Source: Dichetophora obliterata
Taxonomy: Eukaryota > Arthropoda > Insecta > Diptera > Sciomyzidae
Direction: 5' to 3'
Assembly: GCA_963920525.1 (NCBI GenBank)
Contig: OY986437.1
Span: 196,621,511-196,685,510 of the forward strand
Length of the DNA: 64,000 bases
The translations under genes and the position numbers were made by a program. The notes beneath the pieces were generated by a model that was not told the DNA's origin, did not search any database, and was given only the letters and a program-made list of their open reading frames with translations. Each line of letters begins with the position of its first letter. Position 1 is the stretch's first letter. This document shows, piece after piece, positions 1 to 11,230 of the stretch.

Positions 1-171
1 CCTAACCAACAAAGCGGCCCTAGTACACTGAATTCCAGAATTTGTGCCACGCAAGACGAAAAGCTGCGTAGGAAGACACGTTTTTACTGCACCAAATGCA
101 CTAATCCTGTGTGCCAACAACATTCTAAAGTTGATTATACTTGTTTTTCATGCATTCCACAAAATGAATAA
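1..171 (+). mobile_element. piggyBac-type transposase, C-terminal end (partial)
   Basis: An open frame runs from base 1 to a TAA at 169-171 and enters from beyond the left edge. Its last ~40 residues hold a Cys-rich module: a basic KLRRKTRFYC lead-in, then CxxC, CQQH and a final CxxC. Piggybac transposases end in this kind of zinc-binding tail, which helps bind the transposon ends. The DDD catalytic core would lie to the left and is not visible. Another Cys-rich protein tail is possible, but the RTRFYC-like lead-in favours piggyBac. Confidence 0.65.
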
Positions 172-367
172 AAAATTTTTTACATTTATGTAGCTACATA
201 TATCAAGAAATCAAAAAAAAGTTTAAAAACAAAAATAATAAACAAGCATACTTAGAAATTCAAAGTTACGGTACCCTTTTTGCCATACAAATACATAAAA
301 ACGTATAGGGGTCTGGCCAGGCATATGTATTTGTTTGAAGGTTGCAGAATATGTGTTTGACGGGGGG

Positions 368-973
368 TTAAAGTTTATTAGTGTTGGCCTTCATCAAAAC
401 TAATTTTCCAAAAGAAAAATCTGTTGAAGATTGCCTTCTGGGACTGTTAACAAAACCAGCCAATGAAAACAAACGCTCCACTGGAGCGGAAGATGTAAGA
501 GGTGTGTTCATCTTGATTGATAAGTCCTTTATAAGAGGGTAACCTCTTGGAACATCTCAAAATTAGAAGATTTATCATTCATGTATTTAAAAAATTGCTC
601 TTCTACAATTTTGCTATAGTCTGCACTTTGCAATGATGTGGATTGAGTTGGCAGAAAATTGAGTTCCATCAAGATGCTTCATTAATTTTGGGCGACTCAG
701 TGCTTGCAATCCTGTTCCTTTGAACATGTTGCGAAAGGAGACTTTTTCTACTGTTGAAGCTGGTGCTGCAGAATCAACGATGTAGGCTACAATCCTGTCG
801 TCAAAACTTTTTTCATCAGATAATTTAGTCTCATTATTGCTTATAATTTTGTAGTTATTGTAATTTTCTGGATGCTTCACTCGAAAATGTTTAACAAAAT
901 TTAACGTTACATTTCTGTTGCCTCTTATGCGCACATCACAAACTGTACATTTTTCACTTAAAGTTCCGGTCAT
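368..973 (-). pseudogene. hAT transposase remnant: BED finger plus dimerisation tail
   Basis: The 973-614 part encodes a BED-type zinc finger (CTVC near residue 9, HFRVKH about 20 residues on), the DNA-binding head of many hAT transposases. The 505-368 part, in another frame, encodes the typical hAT C-terminal dimerisation block: SSAPVERLFSLAG, then PRRQSSTDFSFGKLVLMKAN and a stop. The ~400-residue catalytic region between them is missing, and the two parts are joined through a frameshift. This is therefore an internally deleted, dead copy. Both end domains are typical of the superfamily, so the assignment is fairly secure. Confidence 0.75.
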
Positions 974-1814
974 TAGTTTTACATCATTTATCTGAAAATA
1001 GTTTCCGTTTTAGAACTGATTTTTGCAAAAATAACGCACGATGTCTAATTCAAACGGACTTCTTGCCAGCATCTTACTGACTTTCTCAAAATCATAAAAA
1101 ACTGCAAAATCTTGCATTGCTTTGAAGGCTCCAATTTCGATTTTTAGGTACATATATTGTTTCTGGTGTTAGAACTTTTTTTACATATTTTATATTCAGT
1201 GTTTGGTCTAAAGTCCGGATTACGAATAGAGTCATCAGAATCAAAATCACTAAAAGTCATCTCCATGGAACTCATTGTAACTCATTACACTTCATAATGC
1301 AACGCAGATAAGCAGCTAGCACACAGCTAAATAAATGGTGATTATGCAAAGCATAGTCACATGGTCAAAATAAAACAATAAAAAAGAAGAATACAACGAT
1401 TTTATTTTAGTAAATTAACCGCACTTGATCAAACAATTTTACAACTTCACATCTGTTTTGCCAAAACGTCAAATACATAGAAGAATACACAGATATTAAA
1501 ATGAAATAGATCTTCCATGTTTATCTATGTAGTCAGAGATGCATTTCTGTTTTTATCTGAGCATTGCCATGCGTTGCCATGTTGTGCATAATCAGATACA
1601 CACAAATCCTATTAAACAGATTTCGATGTGACGCTTGTTAAGCCATGCACTGCTATGCCATGCGAGGCTAACTGGACCATAAATTCTAAAAAAAGTTGGA
1701 ATTAAATTTTAAAAAATTCTCTAACTTGTATTTGTTTGAGTTTGCATTACTTGGTTTTGACACTAGAAACTAAGATCACGATTTTTAACCGGTTACTTAA
1801 AATAATTTTAATTT

Positions 1815-1990
1815 TAGTGTTGCCAAAATCACAAAGTACTTGAGAAATACTTGAAAGTAAAGTACTTGTAGTTGAAAATTTCAAGTATAAGTATGGAAGT
1901 ACTTGCACTTGGTACTTATTTTTAAAGTATCTAGGTACTTGTACTTACACGATACTGAATAAAGTATATACTTAGTACTTCACAGGTCTG
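1815..1990. repeat. Cluster of AAGTACTT-type repeats, possible hAT end
   Basis: About ten copies of a short palindrome-like word (AGTACTTG, AAGTACTT, CAAGTA) lie in 170 bases, next to TAGTGTTGCCAA. hAT transposons often have short repeated words just inside ends that start CAGTGTTGCCA, so this may be an abandoned hAT end. No partner end or target duplication was found. Confidence 0.35.
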
Positions 1991-2289
1991 GTATTTTTGT
2001 TTTTTTTAAAGGTTTAGTATTATTAAAATAGAAATACTTCGTTTTCTTCTCATTTATTCCAGACACACAGAATTTTTTCGGAAGTTTAACTATAAATTTT
2101 TGGCTTCAGTACCTATAAAACTTTAATATTAATTGAAATAGAGATGATAAAATCGAAAATGATAGTATCGAACGCATAAAATTTACCAAAATGTTTTGCG
2201 TTAACACGAGAAATCAAATTATAGACGAATTCATAATTTTTGTTTTTTACTATGCGTTGTAAATATTTTTATATATGAATTAAATGACT

Positions 2290-2395
2290 GATGCAAGAAG
2301 TTTTAACCAAAAGTTTCAATATGGCCGAATATCCGAAACTGACAAAAAGTGCCGAAACTGGCCGTAACCGAAACCTAATATTCGGTCGGACACTA
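2290..2395. repeat. CCGAAA/TTCGG-rich stretch, possible hAT end
   Basis: The words CCGAA and CCGAAAC recur several times and the stretch ends in ATTCGGTCGGACACTA. Read on the minus strand it starts TAGTGTCCGACCGAATATT, a form seen at ends of some hAT elements. No matching second end was identified, so it may be a fragment. Confidence 0.3.
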
Positions 2396-2539
2396 CAACC
2401 AATAGAGTGATAATTTGCCGACACACATGTGTGTATTAGTACTATAATTATTTTTTGGTTTTAGTGGGAATGATTCGAAGTATTTTGCTCAGTTGGTATG
2501 AGTACACATTTGCACCAATAGTTATGGCTCATGACTTAA

Positions 2540-2775
2540 GTATACTTATTTCGCTAGTATTCATTGCAGATCTCTGTCGCATGGTACCTCGCTCCATTGA
2601 CTGTAATGTTGCTATTTTCATTATTTTTGAAAAAGTGTGATCCAATGATGCCGCCGGCCCACAAACCGCACCAAACAGTGCATTTTTCAAGGTGCATTGG
2701 CTGCTCTTCAGACCAAATTGGGCAATTCTGTTTGTTGACGTACCCACCCAGACGGAAACTTGCTGCTTACAGTAT
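2540..2775 (-). pseudogene. Tc3/mariner-type transposase fragment
   Basis: One minus-strand frame reads GYVNKQNCPIW, then a TVWCGLWAGGIIGSHFF block and ITVNGARYHA before a stop. This is the middle of the DDE/DDD domain of a widespread insect Tc3/mariner-like family (the 'GYVNKQN' and 'TVWCG...IGPYFFE...VNGARY' blocks). The catalytic residues before and after are lost, so it is a short dead fragment. Confidence 0.65.
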
Positions 2776-3282
2776 CAATGCTGTATTACATACTATGAAG
2801 CGCTTTAAGTTCTAACACAACTTTCCATTACTTTACACAGCTGCTAGAATCAATGAATTTGTGATACACATAATTTGCAGCAAAGTATTAAGTCTAGCTA
2901 CTTCTTGCATCTGCCTTGTATGCATGATGAAATAGCAAACCTTACTGAGCATTTTTGGCTTTGCCACATGTTACGAATCACGCGTGAGGTGTAATAAATT
3001 TACACTGAAAAAACAAATAGCAAAAAAATCACCCCTTACAAATATCAAAATGATTTGCTTAAGTTTTATGATTAACAAAAGCTATCACGTTCTAGATCAT
3101 GGAACTTTAAAAGACTTATCGAATTTCGAGTTGTGCTGCTTTGTGTAGTTAGGGTGCGATATCAGTTGATGAAAATAAGGGCGCGAAACTTAAAATTTAC
3201 ATCACAACCATGTCATTTTCAGGAGGTTATCGAAAGTTTGTGTTTATTTTTAATTATTCTTATGAAACAATTTATCTTTTAG

Positions 3283-4535
3283 TTGATTTCAAGCCACGGA
3301 ATTCGCCAATGCAACAAGGATCACCCTCAGCGCCGCCAACGATACACCATAAAAGTCCACAGTCGGCACCTGCGTAAGTATTTTAAAAATTGTTATATTT
3401 TTTTTTAAAATATTGACAACTGAATTTTACTTACAGCTGGCATGCCAACAATGCCCAAGCAACATTGCCCAGCATTCCGATGATCGTCGATGATGATGAT
3501 TCGATATTCGGCATTGGAGGCGGTGGCAGTAGTGGCGGAGCGGCTGGTGGTGGTGGTGGTGGTGGTACAACCAACGCTGCCAACTTCTCTGCACCTACAT
3601 CAGCAACGAGTCACAATAATACTGGAATGCAGGATTATCAACTGCAAATGCAATCCACGACGACGAGGACGACGCAACAACAAATGAAGAAAACGAAACA
3701 ATCACATCATAGCAATCAAAAGCATCAAAACAATCATCATAGACAGCAACAACAGCAGCAACAGCAACAGCAACAGCAAATGCAGTTGCAGCAACAACAG
3801 CAGCAGCAGGCGTTACAAACGCAGCAGCAGCAACAACAAGCATTGCAAACGCAACAGCAACAGGTGCAGCAATGGCAGCAACAGTTGCATCATCAACAGC
3901 AACAACAACAACAACAGCAGCAGCTACGCGAAAGCCCATCACAACAGCAGCAACAGCAGCATTTCTCACAAAATAATCGCTTGTATCATAATAACACAAA
4001 CAACAGCAACAACAATATCAGCAATAGCAACAGTAGACCCAACAGCAATAGTAATCCAGGCATTGGTTCGGGTTCGCCACATGACCTCGCCTCACAATCA
4101 CTCGAAAGCGCGGCTGCAGCACTCGAACAGGTTGGTCTTGACTTTGGGCTTAAACTTGCAAACAAGTGATAAACATTTTTTTGTTTTTTTTTTCTTTAGC
4201 AAATTGGTGTACTTAGCTCCTCGGAATCCAGTTCGGGTTCAGATTCAAGCGGCAGTGATAGCGGTTCAGACTCAGATGACAGCACTGAGGATGATCCTGC
4301 GCCAGCACAAGCAGCGTATCATCATCAACAGCAGCATCTGCATCAGCTGCCAAATTTGGGTGGTGGTCATATGGCAACGTTGCCAGCAGTAACAACAAAT
4401 CATCAGCCACCACAACAACACCACCATCAGCAGCAATCATCTGGCTATGCGTCGAATAATGGTGGTTTTCCAAATGATTTGCTGCAAAATGATTTGCAGT
4501 TATCGGAGTCTAACTCTTCCGATGACGACGATTAA
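3283..4535 (+). CDS. Eaf: Eaf, ELL-associated factor, last three exons (5' part missing)
   Basis: Eaf binds ELL, the RNA polymerase II elongation factor, in the nucleus and stimulates elongation. Visible exons are 3283-3373 (AG before, GTAAGT after), 3437-4130 and 4200-4535; phases 1, 0 close exactly and the last exon ends in TAA. The protein starts mid-way at DFKPRNSPMQQ, passes a DDDDSIFG acidic patch, a Gly run, long poly-Gln and Asn stretches, and the LESAAAALEQ motif. After the last intron it has the Ser/Asp-rich transactivation segment (SSSGSDSSGSDS, then DDSTEDDPAP) and a SDDDD tail. The conserved ELL-binding N-terminal domain is not visible in 1-3282; it must lie off the left edge or be separated by the TE-rich intron. 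The identity rests on the Ser/Asp segment and the LEQ-acidic junction as I recall Drosophila Eaf. Confidence 0.8.
3742..3965 (+). repeat. CAG/CAA tract encoding poly-Gln in Eaf
   Basis: Mixed CAG/CAA codons encode several Gln runs of 6-14 residues, broken by Leu, Met, Thr, Ala and His. CAG/CAA mixing is typical of fly poly-Q tracts and should limit slippage compared with pure CAG. The length probably varies between individuals. Confidence 0.9.
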
Positions 4536-6430
4536 CTTTAAAAGTAAAGGAAGGAAGAAAGTTATTTAAATATCTATTTTATTTTTTTAATTAAAATAAG
4601 TTGTTTTGAGTTACTGCAAAAGTAAACAAATAGATTAAATTAAACAAAAGAACTGTAGTGAATTCAAAATAGGGAAAACAAAAAATGAGCTGGGCAAATG
4701 GACGAAATGGCGCAGCCAAAATCGGCAATGGTTTTTTAATAAATGTTTTTAATTAATAAAATCTTTTGAGCGAATCTGAAAAATTTTCAAAATTTGCACT
4801 TAAATCAAGAAAGAAAATTTATAAATTAAATGCTACCCAAAATGTCTACAAAATGCTAAAAAATATGTATTCAAGTATGGGATTGGAGCTAAATAAGATT
4901 AAATCTCTGAAGCAAGTTCTTCCTGTCATTTGCGCACCTTCGATTAAAAGGTTTAATATGTTTTTTGCTGTTTCACCATTTCTTTTAAATCAATTTCCTT
5001 TTGCACTCAAAATGCATAAAAAGCATTTCTAAAAAAATCGTTAAATCAAATTAAATTTATTTAACAAGAGCTCGATGTTTCAAAATTCTATTCACTTTAT
5101 TTCGCTTTAAAGTCACACTCTTATCAATTGCCGATATCTAACTGGAACCGTTTAAAAAACTTAAATTAAAATTGTGTATAAATTTTAATACAAACAAACA
5201 AAATACTTTTGAGAGAGAAAAGAGAAACTGCAAACATTTAATAGAAATAAAAAACAAAAACTAAAGAACACAAAATTTAAAATTTATGAAAAACTAACTA
5301 AAATTTAATTCAATATTGTATTTATATAGATATACAATATATATTTAAAGCAAAATGCAGGTGTAAGCAAAAACAAACAAAAACAAAAATCCAAGTCTTA
5401 AAATCAAATATAATTTAAAATCAAATGAAGCATTCAAAGAATTATAATTAAGTTAGGAACAATAAAAAAAAACAAAACAAAGAAATTACTCAAACTCAAA
5501 TAAACTCAACGCAACACCAACTCAACACACAAGCAACTACAATTTTGTAGTTTGCTTAATAATCTTTTGCTTGCAATCAATCAATTAACAGTAACAACAA
5601 TAAAAATATTTCATTCTATTTTGTATGTTTCACGCACATGCTTAAAAAACAATTTGAAAATTTTAAGAAAAAACATATAAGTTCAGCTTAGCAAAAGGTT
5701 ATAGAAAAATAAATTATAAAAACCTCTTTTTGTGCTAACACAAACACACACTCAGACTCATTGCTCATGCAGTTGCTTTGGAAGGGCAAAAGCAGCAACT
5801 TTTTATTAACAAATCATGTAAAAAGTGCCAATTTCACTTTTATCGCTTTAAAAATCAAAACAGCATCTTTTTTATTTAATACTTTAACTGTGTCTTTACT
5901 TTTTTATATTGCTTTGTTCAACTTGCTTTGTCTTTTAAATGTATTACATAGCTTTTGCGAAATTGCTGATCTGAACAGCTCAGATGCAGTTTTTCTATTG
6001 TTGTTTTTTATGCCTAGCATTGAAAAAAATATTGTTTTTAGTGCCATTTCAAACCTATTTTTATGAATAGCTTTAAAGTCAATTGATTATTGTCTTGAGT
6101 TAAAGCAACATTTTTAGAAGTAAATTCTTAACTCAAAGTATTCCACAATATTTTTCTCAAAAGAAAACAATATACTTTCGATAAGAGATAAGCTTTTGAG
6201 TATGTTTGTAGTGATTTAGAGCAACGAAATGCTCATGGGAAATTCTTGCCGCTTTAGCAATACCTTCTTTTATACGAAATTCTATTTCTTCTCGTGTCTT
6301 GCTTGTGTCGTTGGTGTACATTTTTGTGATACAAAAGAAAATGGTTATTTATGCTCTACATATTATAGGGGAGATAAAAGACCGTTGGCAATCAATTTTT
6401 AATCTAATTGTTTTGGCAAATTTCTGTTGG
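4536..6430. other. Eaf 3' UTR and AT-rich intergenic DNA
   Basis: The stretch is strongly AT-rich with many A-runs and possible AATAAA polyadenylation signals, the first near 4737 and 4754. Short open frames here have no recognisable motifs. The first part is probably the Eaf 3' UTR; no gene is supported after it. Confidence 0.5.
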
Positions 6431-6439
6431 TAGAGCTTA

Positions 6440-6890
6440 AGCTTTATTGTTTAATTTCTTTTGTTCCTTGAGATGGCATATAACGCTAACCACACCTATT
6501 CTACATCTAGTTATATTTTCAAAGCTCAAATGCCCTCTTCTCTTAATGCGTAAGCATTGTGTGGATTCGAAAGACGTATAAAAGTCAGTTAAAAGGTGCA
6601 AAGATGGCGTAGTGATGATTAAGATTTGTTTTAAATGTAGACAGCTCGAAACTGCCGGGGAACATGCATGCAGGAAGATTAGTCCACAATTCAATTGAAC
6701 TGCCGAGGAAGAATTTATTCCGGTAATTCAAAGTGTCGGCTTGACGAACTGCCCGAGTGGACCTGAAAGGTACTCGAGCTTATGGCGTCAGGTAATGGAT
6801 CTCCTTTGAACTCATCCCATGATAGTACCTATACAGAAGGCTTAAGTAATACGAACCAACATTGCGTCGATGCTCGACAGAATTAATGTA
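6440..6890 (-). pseudogene. Jockey/CR1-like LINE, C-terminal end of ORF2
   Basis: The minus strand reads EHRRNVGSYYLSLLYRYYHG, an internal stop, then an RSTRAVRQAD...NYRNKFFLG...LWTNLPACMFPG segment ending in a stop. This 'HRR..V..L.LFYRYYHG...TRS...R...SFF.RT..LWN.LP...FP' pattern is the region after the reverse transcriptase in jockey/CR1-type LINEs. The element at 47130-48300 belongs to the same broad type. It is a 5'-truncated, mutated copy. Confidence 0.7.
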
Positions 6891-7554
6891 GTATGAAATA
6901 TTTTCATTACCTTTCCGATATATTTCACACCGTTAATTCGGTTCATTTACTTTAAATAGGATATTGGTGACCCTGCCCAAATGTGCGAATTATACTAAAT
7001 TTGAATTATATACTAAATCGGCCTAATGAATTGTTATGGTCACAAGTAGCTAATTTTTTTTAACAAATTTAGGCGCTGCCCAGATATAGGATACTCAGGC
7101 ATGTTCTGAAATCCGCCTCGGAAGTGTATCGGAATCGGATTTCATATATTCATGGAGCAAATCAGTTTTAATAAAACTAACCACTTTAATCAACAAGATA
7201 TCAGATTTAATTTTAGACATTTTTCAAAATCGAAAATTTTTTTGTTTTATTTTTTGTTGGTAGTATTACTAGAGGGCTTCTGGGCTTTCCGCTTTTAATG
7301 TCCGCTTTTAAGAGGTCCAAGTGGTTTCAACAAATACTGATATCTATGTCGATAAGCAATAAGAGCTTAAGTCTGATTTCAAAGTTTCGAGAAATATTGC
7401 TTCAAAGTTTCCAATCGCCATATAAGTTACATGGAAGGGTCTTTTATTTTTGTGTCATTACTTTGGCTAAGGTCATGCTAGAAGCTCCTGGTTTTGTGTG
7501 TTTATAGTTCTATATGCGTGGAACACAGCTGCATCAATAACTCAGATCTGTCTT

Positions 7555-7905
7555 AAGTCGACTTAAGCTATTTTTACTGTAGACAGCGTATCCATAAGCA
7601 ACTGCCAAAGGCCGCCTATTACAAAAATTATATCCACAAGAACTGTAGACAGCGAAGCCGGTGTTGAACTTACTGAGGGTTGTAATCCATAAGCAACGGC
7701 CAAAGGCCGCCTATTAAAAAGATAATTATCGCTGTCTACAGTACTTCGGGATACAATTCCTATTTTAATAGGAGGCCTTAGGCCGCTACTTATAGAATGA
7801 ACCCATCAGTAAGTCCAATACCGGCTTCGCTGTCTACGTATTTCTGGATATAATTCTAAGCCGAAGGCCGCTGCTTAGGGATAACAACCCTCAGTAAGAC
7901 CAACG
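7555..7905. repeat. Array of mirrored ~65-115-bp units
   Basis: CTGTAGACAGCG and its reverse complement CGCTGTCTAC recur, together with ATAAGCAACGGCCAAAGGCCG, GAAGCCGGT and CTTACTGAGGGTTG. Two units run in one orientation (7575-7735) and two in the other (7735-7900), meeting near 7735. There is no coding potential. It could be part of a foldback or Helitron-type element. Confidence 0.7.
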
Positions 7906-8065
7906 GGCGATTTTAAATTTTTTTTTTTTTGGCGATTTTTCATAGCGCTATCGCTTTTTCTTCGATCATTTAGGTAAATTAGTATAGTTATTTAAAAAAT
8001 TCAAGTTATACAAATTTGAAATTTGGGATTATGTCTCTTGGGCTATGATACCGGTACCGGCACAT

Positions 8066-8150
8066 TTTCGAGAAAATAACGCGATTTATTTTGAGTTCAA
8101 CATTTTTTTTTAGAAAATAACAGAAAAAATTCAGAAATCTTGAAGAGGGC
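8066..8150 (-). repeat. Diverged relative of the MITE at 16392-16978
   Basis: Words such as GATTTATTTTGAG, CAACATTTTTTTTTAGAAAA and CTTGAAGAGG match, on the opposite strand, the left arm of the MITE at 16392-16978 (about 16430-16520). Only this arm is present. Nearby, 8210-8600 repeats CTGTTCTGAAATC-like words without a clear element border. Confidence 0.55.
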
Positions 8151-8762
8151 AGAAAAAAATTAAACACCAGAATCCTCTAACAAAAAGTTGATCGGATTGA
8201 ATTTGGCTGAAATTCCGAAAAATCGGATTTCAGGACGTTTCCGACGTGAATCAGATTTTAAATCATGTCTGACTGTTTCTGTACAAGTCCACAAACTTGT
8301 AAAGTTTAAAAAACTTCAAAGTTTTTCCACCGCTGAAGACGAATATCGCATTTCCATTTGAAAATACTTTATCAATCTTAGCTTCATTCAAAAATAAGCC
8401 TCTTTCTTCTCTAAATACTGAAATAACCAAAATCGAATCAATCTGCCCTGTTCTGAAATCTGATTTTGATAGGTGTTCTGCAATTCGATATTTAACTTTG
8501 AATCGAAATTGCTAGAAATGCCAGGATTGACCTGTTCTGCATTTCGATAAATCGAAGTTGCAACCTGTTACAATCCGATCAGCTGTTTGGCAACCATTTT
8601 CATTCCGATAAAATTTTGGTTTCTTTTAACATGTGAGTAAATTGAAATTTTTTTTTATTAATTTTAATGAAAATTTCACTTTATCTTAGGGGGGAGGGGG
8701 AAAAATACTGCCCATGTTTATGGAAGTGTCTGTGATTTTTGTTAATATTCATTAGACATATT

Positions 8763-8977
8763 CAGCCCAGTCATGAAACATTTTCTCCCGGGAGTTGTGA
8801 AAGGGAGTTTTCGGTTTTAAGATAGCAAATAAAGACATATCTTTTTTTTACACTTGTGAATATTTGCTGTTGATAACAAAATTGCATTAAAAATTTCCAA
8901 AAAGTTTTTAAACTTTATCTTAAAAACGGAAACTCCCTTTTACAACTCTCGGGAGAAAATGTTTTATGATTGGGCTG
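8763..8977. mobile_element. Foldback MITE (215 bp) with ATT target duplication
   Basis: The two ends are inverted copies over about 65 bp: CAGCCCAGTCATGAAACATT at the left and its complement, ending AATGTTTTATGATTGGGCTG, at the right. Both arms continue through TCTC(C)CGGGAG and GGGAGTTT. ATT flanks both sides (8760-8762 and 8978-8980). One arm of the same family recurs at about 46216-46285. Confidence 0.8.
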
Positions 8978-9409
8978 ATTAAGCTTAATCCATTTTGGGC
9001 ATAGGAGGCGTTCCATGTGACTTAACATATTCGTGACCACTTTGATTCTTGCTGTCAAGCGCTCCGATAGTAATAGCTTCATTAGGAAAACTTTTACAAA
9101 TAACTTATTTCGTTGTAATCGTAATTTGATGGTGCCCACAGACACCACTGGTGAAGAGTCATATTCACCAAAAATATATACACGAATTTAGTTTGTTGTC
9201 TTTTGATGAAACAACCTAAATTTACGCACCATCCCTCCAGTTCATCTTTCCATCAGTCCAAATGCAAAATTTTTTTCGTTATTTAGAAATTATTGGCAGT
9301 AATAAAATTCACTATATTGCCAGGCTTTAAAACAAGTTTTTAAGTTAATGTATATAAACTGAGGTTATGTATCGTAAGATTTTTCTCACAAATCATCGTT
9401 TTTTTAGAA

Positions 9410-9638
9410 GGTCTGTTTGCAAATGCATCGCGATTTACAGTATGCGCACAACTAGCATTTTTCAAGCGTCCAAATTGCAGCATTAATTTTTTTCATGCGA
9501 ATGGTGAGTGACGCTTAGTACAAAAATTACATTTTAGAATGTTTGACGTTTGCAGTGCTGCAAAATTGGTATTTTCCGAATATTCTACTTGTGCGATAAA
9601 AGCAGGTTGCGCATCACGATGCATTTACGAAAAGACCC
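9410..9638. mobile_element. MITE, GGTCTGTT family, copy 1
   Basis: The left end GGTCTGTTTGCAAATGC and the right end, GCATTTACGAAAAGACCC, are inverted copies. Inside are ATGCGCACAACTAGCATTTT and AAGCGTC words. Inverted or partial relatives lie at 48412-48620 and 53015-53120. Its centre has a short open frame with no known motif. No target duplication is certain. Confidence 0.65.
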
Positions 9639-9681
9639 TTAATGTGTGCATCTTAAATATCGAAGCTGGTCTTCCGCGTAA

Positions 9682-9970
9682 GGCCACATTCAGAGTGGAC
9701 GTTTTGGCTGAAGCTGATTCATAAAGCAGCTTTGTCTAGCCTCTTTTGATCATAGTGAACGCTTATTCAACGATTCACAAAGTAGCTTCTTAAGCTTATT
9801 CGTGTTTGTCGTTTATAGTGTGAACAAGCGAGTTGGAGATATAAGCGCTGAAAAGTATATAAAAACTAGCTTTATTTTTCCATACTGATCATTTTGCATA
9901 CGATTATACACAAAGCGTTTTTTAGCAAAACCTTTCAGCTCAGCAAAAAGCGTTCACTATGCTCGCGGCC
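9682..9970. mobile_element. MITE (289 bp) with TAA target duplication
   Basis: The left arm GGCCACATTCAGAGTGGACG matches the complement of the right arm, which ends GCGTTCACTATGCTCGCGGCC; similarity runs on into a GCTGAAGCTGA word. TAA flanks both sides (9679-9681 and 9971-9973). A TAA/TTA duplication is typical of PIF/Harbinger elements. Confidence 0.65.
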
Positions 9971-10440
9971 TAACTGATGTAGAATCTGGCTTGTTAGAGG
10001 CACTCAATAATTGCAGCAATACTCCAACACTGTTACTTAGTATATACCAATTTTGCTTACCTTTCTTCTTACATAACTTTCGCGCATAAATATTCATGTT
10101 ACCGGGTTCTTGCATTTTGCGAGCGCCAAATGACAAATTTTTACTCGCTAGATCGTTTGACTTTTGCAAGATTTTTGTATCGAACGTGATACTTTGATAT
10201 GTTGCGCAATATTGTTGCAGTTATTGAGACTCGAACAAGGTTTTCAAAAATTTGAAAGTTGAAAATGTCACTGCTTTGCATGTAAAGGCTGATTTTATGA
10301 CGTCATGACATTTTGTATAACTATAGCTCGAGACACTTAATAATTGCAGCAATACTGCAGCACTGTTGCTAGTTGGCAGCTCTGTTGCCGATGCTCGATA
10401 CACTTGCTTCTCATGTAACAGCGCAATCTGGCACGGAACT

Positions 10441-10752
10441 TTAAAGATTTATTGCTGGGGGATGAATAGAATTTTGACTGCCATAAATGCCATTTAATTC
10501 TTCGAAGAATTCCCAACTTGTTGCATCTCTACCTGTTGCTCCGTTTTGCTACTTTATTCGCTTGTAGGTAGCAAACAAGTTAAGAAATTTGCGTTGCATA
10601 AATTCCTTTGCTTGCGTTACGTTTGCATTAACACCTTTCATGTTGTCCAGCACCCTGTCCCATAAAACAGACCTCTTCCTTTTTCCTCCTACAAAATCTG
10701 GCTTCATGTCAAGCCGACACCTGACCAGCAGTTGTGTTAATGATTGGCTCAA
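10441..10752 (-). pseudogene. Myb/SANT-like (Harbinger-type) gene remnant
   Basis: The minus strand encodes LTQLLVRCRLDMKPDF, a GGKRKRSVLWDRVL block, NANVTQAKEFMQRKFLNL, TYKRIK, one in-frame TAG, then TGRDATSWEFFEELNGIYG and a stop at 10441. A hydrophobic/Trp pattern with basic patches and a closing 'TG....W.FF..' is typical of Myb/SANT-like domains, which PIF/Harbinger transposons encode beside their transposase. The TAG breaks it. It could also derive from a host trihelix gene, but the surrounding repeats favour a transposon origin. Confidence 0.6.
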
Positions 10753-10756
10753 TTTT

Positions 10757-11230
10757 TCGCTGAAAAGTTTAATAAATAGAATAGGGGTATTCTCTATGTC
10801 TAGCTCAATTTTAAGCTGAAAAATTTAATAAATAGAATAGGGGTATTCTCTATGTCTAGGATATGCCCGTTGCACGGTGCAAGAATAGGAAATATATAAT
10901 CCGTGCATCGCCGCAACAACAAAATACAAGTAAAAAACCGTGCAATATTTCCAATGTATGCATGCTTCACTGAAACCCATGTATACGGCGATGCTATGAA
11001 GAATAGTTTATGAAATGCAACCCTGTGATTGTAGTGAGAGAGAAGAGAATGAGAGAGCAGCCAAACAGAAGGTGGCATGAGCGTGAAGTGCAGCTCACTA
11101 TAGAGTTCTTTGAGCTTTTGATTTTACTATGCTACGCTTGTACAATAGGGCGCTCTCGATCCATTGGATATTTTAGTATAGGATTGTTAAAATCCGTGCT
11201 ATCATGCAATTATGCTAGACATAGAGAATA
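10757..11230. repeat. 57-bp tandem duplication plus an outlying inverted copy
   Basis: A block holding AATAGAATAGGGGTATTCTC and TATGTCTAG is present twice in tandem (about 10757-10813 and 10814-10859). The complement of its end, CTAGACATAGAGAATA, recurs at 11214-11230. The 350 bases between have no gene. Confidence 0.6.

Noticed and set aside
3595..3999. 134-codon open frame antisense to Eaf, rich in Ala and Val
   Set aside because: It is the reverse reading of CAG/CAA poly-Gln codons, which gives long stop-free frames by composition.
5761..6066. 101-codon hydrophobic open frame
   Set aside because: It is AT-driven (Phe, Leu, Asn), without a recognisable motif or good start context, in the presumed Eaf downstream region.
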